Part shown: piece after piece, positions 8,061-15,596 of the stretch
Position numbering within the stretch: the stretch's first letter is position 1
Layout of the letters: every line of letters begins with the position of its first letter
Assembly: GCA_017445205.1 (NCBI GenBank)
Contig: JAFSUP010000060.1
Location: 1-34,103, forward strand
Source of the DNA: Synergistaceae bacterium
Lineage (GTDB): Bacteria; Synergistota; Synergistia; Synergistales; Aminobacteriaceae
Reading direction: 5' to 3'
DNA: 34,103 nt
Made by a program: the position numbers and the translations under genes
Notes under the pieces: model-generated
What the model saw: only the letters and a program-made list of their open reading frames with translations
Databases searched by the model: none
What the model was told of the DNA's origin: nothing

Positions 8061-9995
8061 TTACGCAGCTCCCTTCCCTCCCTGTTGCACTTTCTCGGGA
8101 GGAATATATTCTAAGAGCATGTCTTCAAGCTCTTTGCCATTTACGGGTTTGCTTAAAAAGTCATCAAATCCGTAAGATAAAAGTTCCGCTTGAACTCCGA
8201 CAAGAGCGTTAGCCGTGCAGACTATAATTTTTGCCGAAGCCCCCGGAGCGTCAGGCATTTTCTTGATATTGTCGAGAGTTTGTTTGCCGTCCATTCTGGG
8301 CATCATGTAATCCATCAAGATGACATCATAAGAATTTTGTTTGACTTTCTCAAGGCATTCTTCACCGGATTCAGCTTCATCAATTTTAATTTCAGTTTCT
8401 TTCATTAATGAACGCAAAACTACTCTGTTCATGTCGTTGTCATCAACAATCAAAACTCGTGCAGTAGGAGCTTTCCAAATCTTTCGAGCTTCTTTCTTCT
8501 TGTGCCCCGAATCGCGTTCAAAGTCTCTTAAAGTTTTTTCACCTGTAATTTTTTGAGGAAGGACTACATGGAAAGTAGAGCCGGTTCCATAAGTTGAAGT
8601 TACTTCGACGCTTCCGCCCATGAGCTCAATAAGTCGTCCTGTAATTGCGAGCCCGAGGCCGGTGCCTTCGATATTGTGAGTTTCCTTCGCGTCGATTCGG
8701 CTGAACGACTTGAACAACTTCGGAATGTCTTCGGCGTGAATGCCTATGCCCGTGTCCGTAACCGTAATATGAAGAACTATCAAAGACGGATCGTCGCCCT
8801 TAACGCCCGTTAAAACGAACTTGACGCTACCCTTCTTTGTATATTTCACGGCATTATTCAAAATGTTGACCATAATTTGATGGACACGGATTCGGTCGCC
8901 GAAGAGTTCATCGGGCAACGAGTCATCAATCTGCGTGATATATTTCAAACCTTTCTGTTCGGCTTTAAGTTTGACCATGTTGTCAACATCGCGAAGGACT
9001 TGGCCTAAGTCGTAATTGTCGGCCGTGAGTTCGAGATGTCCAGATTCGATTTTCGAGAAGTCGAGAATATCATTAATAATATGTAACAAAGTGTTGCCTG
9101 CGCTCTGAATGTCGCGAGCGTATTCGTAGATGGGGCCTGACTCGTATTTTCGTAAAATAACTTCGTCCATTCCCAAAATTGTCGTTAAAGGCGTTCGGAT
9201 TTCGTGGGACATGTTCGCGAGGAACTCTCCTTTAGCAGCGTCGGCGGCTATAGCAGCAGCGTTGGCTTCGTCAGCTATAGCCTTGGCCTTGCGAAGACGC
9301 TCAAGAGTTCGTTCGAGGTCTCTGTAGGCGGGAGTTTCAAGCAGGAAGAAGAAATAGTAAGCGTTTACAGCTATGATTATAAAATGCACTGGGATTTCAG
9401 GGAATAACTGCGTTTGAGCCGTTTGAACACATATGCATACAATTATGTTTATGACTAGCGCCCACATTTGTCCTTTCGTGAAAGCCCTACGATAAATATA
9501 AAGTTCCAGCCATGTCCACATAGACCATAAAATCGGGAAGCCGAAATCAAGAATAGCGTTTAAGTCGCCGGTGATAATTTCAGCACGTTCCAGAGAGACT
9601 GAATAGTTTGCGCCGGTGAGCAATCCTATCATTTGAAGATAAAAATAAATTCCCAAAGTTACGTTCTGAGCATAAAACATTCTTCTTTTTGCGGGAGTCT
9701 GACCACCGAAGCCGCCAATGTATTTCATAAACATGAAATAAACTACGCCTTGCGAAATTTGCCACATTATTGCGCAGATACATTGCGTCCTCATTGAAAC
9801 GCCGCTTCGCTCCGACATAACTATTACAAAAAATAAAACTTCAAGTAAGCCCGCTAGTGTTGCTACGTAACAGTAACGCAGAAGACCGCGTTTTTCTGAA
9901 GAAGTTCCAGAATATATAATTTGAAGATACACACATAAAATTACGCTTAGGAAGAGTACGGCAATTTCTGACTCTATTATGTAACTACTTTCCAA
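8061..9995 (-). CDS. Membrane hybrid histidine kinase with C-terminal receiver (first of tandem pair)
   Basis: 644 residues, starting at a TTG (9995-9993) with AAGGGG 11 nt upstream. About seven membrane segments (10-220) form the sensor, followed by an Ala-rich signalling helix (about 236-256, KAIADEANAAAIAADAAK). HisKA carries SHEIRTPLTTIL with His264. The HATPase has NILNNAVKYTKKG, DTGIGI (414-419) and GTGLGLAI. The receiver (about 512-632) has IVDDNDMN, phospho-acceptor Asp562 in LMDYMMPRMDG, CTAN and LSKP. Layout and spacing match the downstream kinase closely, which points to tandem duplication. It is the first gene of a minus-strand unit and diverges from the plus-strand kinase at 10180. 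The shared 184-bp gap contains an extended -10 (TGTTATACT, 10096-10088) overlapped by a perfect inverted repeat. Confidence 0.93.
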   Translation of the reverse strand: MESSYIIESEIAVLFLSVILCVYLQIIYSGTSSEKRGLLRYCYVATLAGLLEVLFFVIVMSERSGVSMRTQCICAIMWQISQGVVYFMFMKYIGGFGGQTPAKRRMFYAQNVTLGIYFYLQMIGLLTGANYSVSLERAEIITGDLNAILDFGFPILWSMWTWLELYIYRRAFTKGQMWALVINIIVCICVQTAQTQLFPEIPVHFIIIAVNAYYFFFLLETPAYRDLERTLERLRKAKAIADEANAAAIAADAAKGEFLANMSHEIRTPLTTILGMDEVILRKYESGPIYEYARDIQSAGNTLLHIINDILDFSKIESGHLELTADNYDLGQVLRDVDNMVKLKAEQKGLKYITQIDDSLPDELFGDRIRVHQIMVNILNNAVKYTKKGSVKFVLTGVKGDDPSLIVLHITVTDTGIGIHAEDIPKLFKSFSRIDAKETHNIEGTGLGLAITGRLIELMGGSVEVTSTYGTGSTFHVVLPQKITGEKTLRDFERDSGHKKKEARKIWKAPTARVLIVDDNDMNRVVLRSLMKETEIKIDEAESGEECLEKVKQNSYDVILMDYMMPRMDGKQTLDNIKKMPDAPGASAKIIVCTANALVGVQAELLSYGFDDFLSKPVNGKELEDMLLEYIPPEKVQQGGKGAA

Positions 9996-10087
9996 AATTT
10001 ATATTTCCCCTTCGCTCGAATTTTTTAATTTATTTTTATGAGAGACAACGCAAAATTTAATGTTAGGCGTTAAAAAATTTTTAGCAA

Positions 10088-10113
10088 AGTATAACAAGAA
10101 TAAATAATTCTTG
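10088..10113 (-). promoter_or_regulatory. Extended -10 promoter overlapped by a perfect inverted repeat
   Basis: On the minus strand 10096-10088 reads TGTTATACT, an extended -10 element pointing toward the tandem kinases. The segment 10095-10113 is a perfect inverted repeat, CAAGAAT-AAATA-ATTCTTG. It occupies the -10/-35 spacer, a typical position for a repressor operator. As RNA it could also form a 7-bp hairpin, but the T-run after it is short. Confidence 0.5.
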
Positions 10114-10179
10114 CTAATTTTTTCAAAAAATTAAAAGTGGTTCATTAAAAGAAATGAAAAATGTGATATTATTCAGGCC

Positions 10180-12675
10180 ATGAAAACACAATCAATCAGG
10201 GATTTTATTTTAGAGCCTGACCGCCCGGGCGGAAGGGTTATGGCGTTATGTTTTTGTACCTGCGGAACTTTTTTGCTGCTTGCGACTTTAACATTAAGTA
10301 TCATGAGATTTGCGGCTGGGAATATCCAAGCAGGGTGGGGTTATGTCGTCCTTTGCGCATTATCGGCGGTGATGTTGTGCTACTCAATTATAAACATTAA
10401 ACACGGGACAATCGAAAAACTTTCAAAAATGGCGATGCCTTTCGTCGTTATTGAATTTATTTTTGGATTGACGGCGTTATTTTTCCTTGATGGCGGAATT
10501 AATGGAGGAGTTCCGATATTTTTTATACTCGCTGTCGTTTTAACTCCGTGTTTCTTTGAGACTGGCGACTCTATTGTTTTTCTTTGCTTGGAGATTTTAA
10601 CTTACTCTCTCAACGTATTCTTCTCTTATCATTATCATTACGCAATCGTTGATGAGTATGTGAAGCCAGGCGATGTGGTCTTTCCGATTTTAATTGTTAC
10701 AGCGATTCTAGGTGTCTTATGTCTGTTCTACAATTATTCTTTTAGGAAGCAACAGAAGCAGCTCGATTCGGCAATCTCTGAAGCAAATTCGGCGAATGAA
10801 GCAAAAAGTTCCTTCCTTAATAGCATGTCTCACGAAATCAGAACACCTATGAATTCTATTTTAGGAATGAACGAAATGATTCTCCGCGAGGAAGACCGGC
10901 CGGAAATTCGTGAGTACGCTCTCGTTATTCAGCGTAGTGGCAGGGCGTTGCTTGGAATTATTAACGACGTTCTCGACTTCTCGAAGCTTCAAGATAAGAA
11001 AATGGAGATTATGCCCGTTCGCTATGATTTAAGTTCTTTGATTAACGACTTTGTGAACATTGCGGCCGAGCAAGCGAAGAAAAAATCTCTTACGTTCACC
11101 GTGAACGTCGATAAAACGATTCCGAGAATTCTTGACGGCGACGAATATCATATCCGGCAAGTCATGACGAACATTCTTAATAACGCGGTCAAATATACAG
11201 AGCGCGGCGGAATCACTCTCACGATGGGATTTGAAAAACTCGATTCTTATACGATTCTCTTACACTTCGCCGTTACTGACACCGGCATAGGCATAAAGTC
11301 CGACGACATTGAATATATCTTCCAGCCTTTTGAACATATTGAATCTTCTCGAAGATTTAATGCTGATGGCTCCGGCCTCGGCCTTTCAATCGTTCAGAGA
11401 CTGCTTACACTTATGGATTCGGAACTTAAAGTTGAAAGCGTTTTCCATAAAGGCTCGACATTCTCATTTGATGTCAAACAGACCGTCATTAAATGGGAGC
11501 CGATAGGCGATTATGAAAGAGCGTTCTCTGTAGCTAGTTCGCATCAAGGCAAGAAGTTCATGCACTCGTTCCAGGCACCTGAAGCCAAAGTTCTCGTCGT
11601 CGATGACGCTGATATTAACTTGATGGTCTTCTCGAATCTTTTGAAGAAGACGAAGATAAAAATTGATACGGCGTCGAGTGGCCTCGAAATGCTTCAGATG
11701 GTCAGAATGAAACATTACGATATGATTTTCCTTGATCACAGAATGCCCGGCATGGACGGTATAGAAGCGTTCCATAATATGAAAAAAATGACCGAGTGTC
11801 TGAACTTAAACACGCCGGTCGTAGCGCTAACGGCAAATGCTGTTCTTGGTGCGCGACAGTTATACATGGACGAGGGATTTAGCGATTATATTTCAAAGCC
11901 TATTGACACCGTTCGACTTGAGCAAGTTTTGCTTGAATATCTTCCGGACGATTTAATAATTAAGGGCGAAGATATTGAAATCGAAGACGATGCTCCGAAG
12001 CTAAAAGCGCCTAAGAGTGAGCCAAGTTCTACATATAACGAGCCTACAGTTTCAGAAGAACCGGCGGAAGCAGAGGAAGAAGAAGCCGAAGGCGACGAGT
12101 ACGAGAAATTTAAGAATATTGAAGGCATTGACTTTAACGCGGCTGTAACGAACTGCGGGAGCGAAGATACTTTTGTTCAAGCGCTTGAGATTTTCTATAA
12201 TTCATTAGACAAGAAGGCCGACGAAATAGAAACTTACGAAAAAGAAAAAGACATCAAGAATTACACCGTTAAAGTTCACGCTTTGAAGAGCGCGGCGCGA
12301 CTTGTGGGAGCATTAGACTTGTCAGCTGACGCGAAGTATCTTGAAGAATGCGGCGATAAAAACGACGAGCACGAAATCGAAACAAAAACTCCAGCGCTGC
12401 TTTCAAAATATCGTTCTTATAAACCAATTCTCGCAAAAGTCTTCGGCAGCAATGACGAGCCGGATATGTCTTTGCCTGAAATTCCGGTCGCTGATCTTCA
12501 CGAGATGTACTCCCTGATTAAAGGCTTCGCGGCAGATTTCGATCTTGATAACATTGACCGAATGATGGAAGAGGCCAAAAATTTTAGAGTCCCTGAAGCA
12601 GAGCGCGAAAGATTTGAAAAAATCAAAGAGTGTGTTACAAACGCGGACTGGGGAACTTTAGAAGAATTGCTATAA
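10180..12675 (+). CDS. Membrane hybrid histidine kinase with receiver and HPt domains
   Basis: 831 residues. Six hydrophobic segments lie within about 20-190. HisKA has SHEIRTPMNSIL with His218. The HATPase has NILNNAVKYT (331-340), DTGIGI (367-372) and GSGLGLSI. The receiver (about 468-590) has VVDD, phospho-acceptor Asp519 in FLDHRMPGMDG, ALTAN and ISKP. A Glu/Pro-rich linker (about 598-640) joins an HPt domain whose VKVHALKSAARLVGA segment places the phospho-His at 700, leaving a helical tail of about 90 residues. This is a complete His-Asp-His relay in one chain, ready to pass phosphate to a response regulator such as the one 104 nt downstream. The ATG has no good SD. A possible extended -10 (TGATATTAT, 10164-10172) would put the transcript start at about the ATG, so leaderless translation is conceivable. 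Confidence 0.94.
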   Translation: MKTQSIRDFILEPDRPGGRVMALCFCTCGTFLLLATLTLSIMRFAAGNIQAGWGYVVLCALSAVMLCYSIINIKHGTIEKLSKMAMPFVVIEFIFGLTALFFLDGGINGGVPIFFILAVVLTPCFFETGDSIVFLCLEILTYSLNVFFSYHYHYAIVDEYVKPGDVVFPILIVTAILGVLCLFYNYSFRKQQKQLDSAISEANSANEAKSSFLNSMSHEIRTPMNSILGMNEMILREEDRPEIREYALVIQRSGRALLGIINDVLDFSKLQDKKMEIMPVRYDLSSLINDFVNIAAEQAKKKSLTFTVNVDKTIPRILDGDEYHIRQVMTNILNNAVKYTERGGITLTMGFEKLDSYTILLHFAVTDTGIGIKSDDIEYIFQPFEHIESSRRFNADGSGLGLSIVQRLLTLMDSELKVESVFHKGSTFSFDVKQTVIKWEPIGDYERAFSVASSHQGKKFMHSFQAPEAKVLVVDDADINLMVFSNLLKKTKIKIDTASSGLEMLQMVRMKHYDMIFLDHRMPGMDGIEAFHNMKKMTECLNLNTPVVALTANAVLGARQLYMDEGFSDYISKPIDTVRLEQVLLEYLPDDLIIKGEDIEIEDDAPKLKAPKSEPSSTYNEPTVSEEPAEAEEEEAEGDEYEKFKNIEGIDFNAAVTNCGSEDTFVQALEIFYNSLDKKADEIETYEKEKDIKNYTVKVHALKSAARLVGALDLSADAKYLEECGDKNDEHEIETKTPALLSKYRSYKPILAKVFGSNDEPDMSLPEIPVADLHEMYSLIKGFAADFDLDNIDRMMEEAKNFRVPEAERERFEKIKECVTNADWGTLEELL

Positions 12676-12691
12676 TTTAATCAAAGATTAC

Positions 12692-12742
12692 GAATGAGGG
12701 ATTAGGATTTTTTAATCTCTCATTTATTTATAAATTTTTTTT
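12692..12742 (+). terminator. Hairpin with delayed T-run after the HPt kinase
   Basis: AATGAGGGATTA (12693-12704) pairs over 12 bp, with one G-U, with TAATCTCTCATT (12713-12724). A T-run follows only at 12735-12742, so this may be a weak or partial terminator between the kinase and the response regulator. The left arm contains two units of the heptamer repeat (ATGAGGG-ATTAGGA), so the hairpin may have arisen from inverted repeat units. Confidence 0.45.
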
Positions 12743-12747
12743 ATAAT
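12742..12747 (+). promoter_or_regulatory. Candidate -10 for the response-regulator gene
   Basis: TATAAT lies 33 nt before the TTG start of the response regulator, with a strong AAGGAAGGAAG ribosome binding site in between. No good -35 is visible. It would let the regulator be made independently of the upstream kinase. Confidence 0.35.
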
Positions 12748-12779
12748 ATTGATAATCTCCAAGGAAGGAAGAAAGAAAA

Positions 12780-13643
12780 TTGAGTAAGGTATTATTCATA
12801 ACCGAAAAGGTGAGTTTTATATCTGAAGGTATTATCAATCACCTTAAGGCTCAAGATTTTGAAGTCCTCACCGTCAAACCTGATGTTACTGCGATATCGA
12901 ACTTTCTCAAGGAAGACAACGGCAATGACGAAGAAGCCATTGACCCGGAAGTTGCAGCTCTCTTAACACAGGAAAGCGGTGAAGGCGAAGGGGCTGCTGC
13001 GGCTCCGGAAGAAGAGAAAAAAGACATTCCGCGAATTTTTATTCTTTATCTTCAGGGCGAAGATAATTTGATGATTGATGTTCTTGGCTATATTAAAGAC
13101 CTTGTTGAGGACAGGGGAATCAGATTCTTTGTTATCGGCACGCAGGAAGAAATTGACACAGTCATTGGCAAGAAAGCCGACTACGTTGCGCAGCTTTACA
13201 CGCGGCCAGTTGACCTTGGCGAGTTAATCAAGCGTATTCAAAAAGAGGGCGAAGCAGTTGACAAGCTCAAAGAATTTAAGAGTATCTTGATCGTTGACGA
13301 CGACGCCACGGCTTTGCGTTCAATGAAGAATTTGCTTGCGACACATTATAAAGTTCTCGTCGCTAACTCCGGTGTGAACGCGATCACGATTCTTGCAAAG
13401 AACAAAGTAGATTTGATTCTGCTAGATTTTGAAATGCCAATCGTGAACGGCCCGAAAGTTCTTGAAATGATTCGCTCTGACCCGAACACCGCGAATATTC
13501 CGGTTATGTTCTTGACGGCCAAGGGCGACAAGCGCAGCATTATGGAAGTTTTGAGATTTAAGCCTGAAAAATATTTATTGAAGACAATGTTGCCCAAAGA
13601 TATTATTGATAGTATCGACGAGTTTTTCAAGACAAAACGCTAA
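12780..13643 (+). CDS. Response regulator with degenerate N-terminal and intact C-terminal receiver, no output domain
   Basis: 287 residues from a TTG start, chosen because AAGGAAGGAAG sits just upstream. Residues 1-155 look like a receiver fold interrupted by an acidic insert (about 44-83, rich in Glu, Asp and Gly). The strand expected to end in the phospho-acceptor reads RIFILYLQGED with no Asp in place, so this half is probably a pseudo-receiver. Residues 167-285 are a canonical receiver: ILIVDDDA, phospho-acceptor Asp216 in LILLDFEMP, FLTAKG and KYLLK with the conserved Lys. No DNA-binding or enzymatic output domain follows, so it most likely acts through protein contacts, as CheY- or PilG-type regulators do, or as a phosphate sink. 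Its place right after the HPt kinase makes it the natural recipient of that relay. A terminator follows at 13687. Confidence 0.88.
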   Translation: MSKVLFITEKVSFISEGIINHLKAQDFEVLTVKPDVTAISNFLKEDNGNDEEAIDPEVAALLTQESGEGEGAAAAPEEEKKDIPRIFILYLQGEDNLMIDVLGYIKDLVEDRGIRFFVIGTQEEIDTVIGKKADYVAQLYTRPVDLGELIKRIQKEGEAVDKLKEFKSILIVDDDATALRSMKNLLATHYKVLVANSGVNAITILAKNKVDLILLDFEMPIVNGPKVLEMIRSDPNTANIPVMFLTAKGDKRSIMEVLRFKPEKYLLKTMLPKDIIDSIDEFFKTKR

Positions 13644-13686
13644 AAATAAATTTGCTCTCATCATCGAAACACTCCTTTCTCGAAAG

Positions 13687-13723
13687 TCCCTTTCTTGATT
13701 AAATTTAAGAGAGGGATTTTTTT
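13687..13723 (+). terminator. Rho-independent terminator after the response regulator
   Basis: TCCCTTTCTT (13687-13696) pairs with AAGAGAGGGA (13707-13716) over 10 bp with one G-U, followed by seven T. It ends the plus-strand signalling unit and lies directly against the next promoter. Confidence 0.88.
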
Positions 13724-13731
13724 GTTATAAT
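13723..13731 (+). promoter_or_regulatory. Extended -10 promoter of the small-protein unit
   Basis: TGTTATAAT is a perfect extended -10 (TGnTATAAT). It begins inside the T-run of the preceding terminator and predicts a transcript start at about 13738-13740. The -35 region overlaps the terminator stem and is poor, as is usual for extended -10 promoters. Confidence 0.6.
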
Positions 13732-13738
13732 AATTTTC

Positions 13739-13815
13739 ACGAGGGAGTCCCGGGTGAGGTGCAGGGCTCATCGTCCAACGGGGAGCCGCCCCTGCGGAAT
13801 TGAGGCGAAAACTTC
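13739..13815 (+). other. GC-rich foldable leader of the small-protein unit
   Basis: This stretch is far richer in GC than the surrounding intergenic DNA. GCAGG near 13760 can pair with CCTGC near 13790, and the enclosed GCTC pairs with GAGC, giving a bulged stem around a loop. Strong folding directly after an extended -10 suggests a structured 5' leader or an RNA with its own function. I compared it by eye with SRP RNA, 6S, RNase P and common riboswitch cores and saw no match. Confidence 0.4.
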
Positions 13816-13962
13816 ATGCCTAATTCAAAAGGCAAAGATAAAAAGAAGAAGCCCAAAAAGAAGCAGCGGCGTTCATTCCGACCGAGGATTGACATTATAG
13901 CCGCTGCCGCTTACTGGTTTCTGAGAATTGCCCTATTACTTTGGGACATACTTAGTCGCTAG
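13816..13962 (+). CDS. Small Lys/Arg-rich single-span membrane peptide, 48 residues
   Basis: The ATG at 13816 follows TTGAGGCG, a reasonable SD about 10 nt away, and the frame runs to a TAG at 13960-13962. The peptide starts MPNSKGKDKKKKPKKKQRR, continues with SFRPRIDIIAAAA and ends with the hydrophobic helix YWFLRIALLLWDILSR. A strongly basic front followed by one membrane-length helix is typical of small inner-membrane proteins or type I-like toxins, with the basic part facing the cytoplasm. I recognise no family. Support comes from the complete unit around it: extended -10 promoter, foldable leader, SD and downstream hairpin (13985-14013). It converges on era. The coding claim is inference from context; the alternative is a structured RNA with a chance reading frame. 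Confidence 0.5.
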   Translation: MPNSKGKDKKKKPKKKQRRSFRPRIDIIAAAAYWFLRIALLLWDILSR

Positions 13963-13984
13963 TACCGGGTTTCAAATTTCACTT

Positions 13985-14030
13985 ATGGCGGTTAGCTCCC
14001 TCACCACCGCCATTATTATTTATTATTTTA
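13985..14030 (+). terminator. Hairpin between the small gene and era
   Basis: ATGGCGGT (13985-13992) pairs perfectly with ACCGCCAT (14006-14013). The following sequence is T-rich but interrupted by A (TATTATTATTTATTATTTT). It stands between convergent genes and may serve as terminator for both. Confidence 0.55.
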
Positions 14031-14036
14031 TCATAA

Positions 14037-14927
14037 TCACGAATATCCGAGGCGCTTTAATGCAGTCTGATTTTTCCGCCAGCCAGGCACGACTTTTACC
14101 CACAAATCTAAAAATACTCCCAAGCCTGTCGCGTCCTCTATGCTTTTTCGCGACATCGCTCCGATTTTCTTAATCATTTCGCCGCCGGAACCAATTAAAA
14201 TTTTTTTCTGTCCTTCGGTCTCTGTGATTAATGACGCTCGAATATATAATTTTTTTCGGTCGGGATATTCTTCGGGGCTCTTGTATTCGTCAATCTCAAC
14301 TGCGACGCAGTGCGGAACTTCATCATGAAACGACACCAAAATTTTTTCACGGATTATTTCGGCAGCCATAAATTTTTCGGTCGTGTCCATCAAAATCTCC
14401 GGGTCGTAAATCGCTTCGCCTTCAGGAATTAGCGGCAACAGAGCTGACATTAAATTTTCAATTCCTCGATTTAATTTTGCTGACACAGAAATCTTTGCTT
14501 TGAAGTCGTGAAGATTTTCATAAAGTTTTAAAGTTCGTTCGGGGTCAGCACGGTCGGCCTTGTTCGCAACCAAAATCACAGGCAACGACGACGGCAAAAT
14601 TTTTGCGAGTTCATAATCATCGGGCTGTAATTTTTTTGCCCCGGCTTCGACGAGCCACAAAACTACATCAGAATTTTCAATGGAATCTAAAATAGAATCG
14701 TTCAAAAAAATTCCGAGCTTATCTTTTGAATTTTTAATTTTATAAAGTCCCGGTGTGTCCGTGAAAATTATTTGCGCGTTGTCGTCATTATAAATGCAGC
14801 GAATTGAATTTCGAGTCGTCTGGGGCTTAGGTGAGATTATTACGGCCGGGGTTTTTAAGAGCGAGTTTATTAAAGATGATTTGCCTACGTTAGGACGGCC
14901 GATTAATGATACGATGCCACACTTCAT
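14037..14927 (-). CDS. era: GTPase Era
   Basis: 296 residues, the normal length. The G domain has G1 GRPNVGKSSL (10-19), a switch-region Thr in PQTTRNSIRC, G3 TDTPG near 56-60 and G4 NKAD near 120. The C-terminal KH domain contains ILIGSGGEMIKKIGAMSRKSIE, the GxxG RNA-binding loop that contacts the 3' end of 16S rRNA. Era is a membrane-associated GTPase needed for 30S subunit maturation. Its ATG follows the cdd stop directly (TAAATG), so the two are a tight operon; cdd-era adjacency is a known arrangement in other bacteria. It converges on the small-protein unit. Confidence 0.97.
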   Translation of the reverse strand: MKCGIVSLIGRPNVGKSSLINSLLKTPAVIISPKPQTTRNSIRCIYNDDNAQIIFTDTPGLYKIKNSKDKLGIFLNDSILDSIENSDVVLWLVEAGAKKLQPDDYELAKILPSSLPVILVANKADRADPERTLKLYENLHDFKAKISVSAKLNRGIENLMSALLPLIPEGEAIYDPEILMDTTEKFMAAEIIREKILVSFHDEVPHCVAVEIDEYKSPEEYPDRKKLYIRASLITETEGQKKILIGSGGEMIKKIGAMSRKSIEDATGLGVFLDLWVKVVPGWRKNQTALKRLGYS

Positions 14928-15371
14928 TTAATAATCCGGGTCGAGCGTAAACGAATGAGGCAATAATTTTTTAAGTTCGTAAACTCGTGCGCCGTCTTTG
15001 GCCGCCATAACTACGAGCATGTCTTTATTAAATTCCATCAGAGCTTGACGACAAGCACCACACGGAGGGCAAGGCGTCGTAAAATATTCGTCACTATCCT
15101 CGTGAGAACCCACCACAGCAACGGCAAGAGGATTTTTTTTACCTTGCGAGACCATGATAACAACTCCGGCACGCTCAGCGCATATCGTTACACCGTAAGA
15201 AGCGTTTTCGACGTTGCAGGACTTTATAACTTCGTCGTCCTCGAACAGCATAGCCGCGCCGACATGAAAACGAGAGTAAGGGACGTAAGCTCTATCTGCG
15301 GCCTCCCGAGCCATTTTCAAAAGCTCTTCTGGAGAAATTCTTTTTGAAGGCCAGTTTTCTTTTGCTGACAT
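14928..15371 (-). CDS. cdd: Cytidine deaminase
   Basis: 147 residues, a homotetrameric-type (short) cytidine deaminase. The zinc site is complete: TICAER supplies Cys64 with the proton-shuttling Glu66, and PCPPCGACRQ supplies Cys104 and Cys107. The substrate-binding segment NVENASYG precedes it. It converts cytidine and deoxycytidine to uridine and deoxyuridine in pyrimidine salvage. It is the first gene of the cdd-era pair; GGTGGG lies upstream of the ATG. The promoter must lie in the AT-rich 225-bp gap shared with the divergent ThDP enzyme gene, which also carries two DnaA boxes. Confidence 0.95.
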   Translation of the reverse strand: MSAKENWPSKRISPEELLKMAREAADRAYVPYSRFHVGAAMLFEDDEVIKSCNVENASYGVTICAERAGVVIMVSQGKKNPLAVAVVGSHEDSDEYFTTPCPPCGACRQALMEFNKDMLVVMAAKDGARVYELKKLLPHSFTLDPDY

Positions 15372-15469
15372 AAAATCTAATAACCCACCTTATAAAATAA
15401 AGTTCAAGTCTTAATTTGAAATTTTAATTTTGAAAACGCGATTTATTTTATCAAAAAAAATTTTTAATT

Positions 15470-15526
15470 TGTGGATAAGTATTATAGTCGTTGACCAAAA
15501 AATAAATTTATATTATTTTATCCACA
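15470..15526. promoter_or_regulatory. Two perfect inverted DnaA boxes in an AT-rich divergent gap
   Basis: TGTGGATAA at 15470-15478 and TTATCCACA at 15518-15526 are both exact DnaA box consensus sequences in opposite orientation, 39 bp apart. The symmetry extends outward: AATTTG before the left box and CAAATT after the right box match apart from a few inserted bases. TTGACC (15491-15496) lies between them and could be a -35 for the plus-strand gene, with its -10 overlapping the right box. The surrounding gap (15372-15596) is otherwise AT-rich with no gene. Confidence 0.6.
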
Positions 15527-15596
15527 ATCCAAATTAAAAATTCACAAAAAATTTTTCACGTCCATTCTTTATAAATCTAAGGAGGTATTATCCCGT

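Noticed and set aside
13739-13815. SRP RNA, 6S RNA, RNase P or a known riboswitch in the GC-rich leader
   Set aside because: None of the conserved cores I know (GGAAGGAAGCAG of SRP, GAGGAAAGTCC of RNase P, common riboswitch cores) is present; kept only as an unidentified structured leader.
15372-15596. Chromosomal replication origin
   Set aside because: Only two DnaA boxes and none of the usual origin neighbours are present. The boxes are reported, but calling oriC is not supported.
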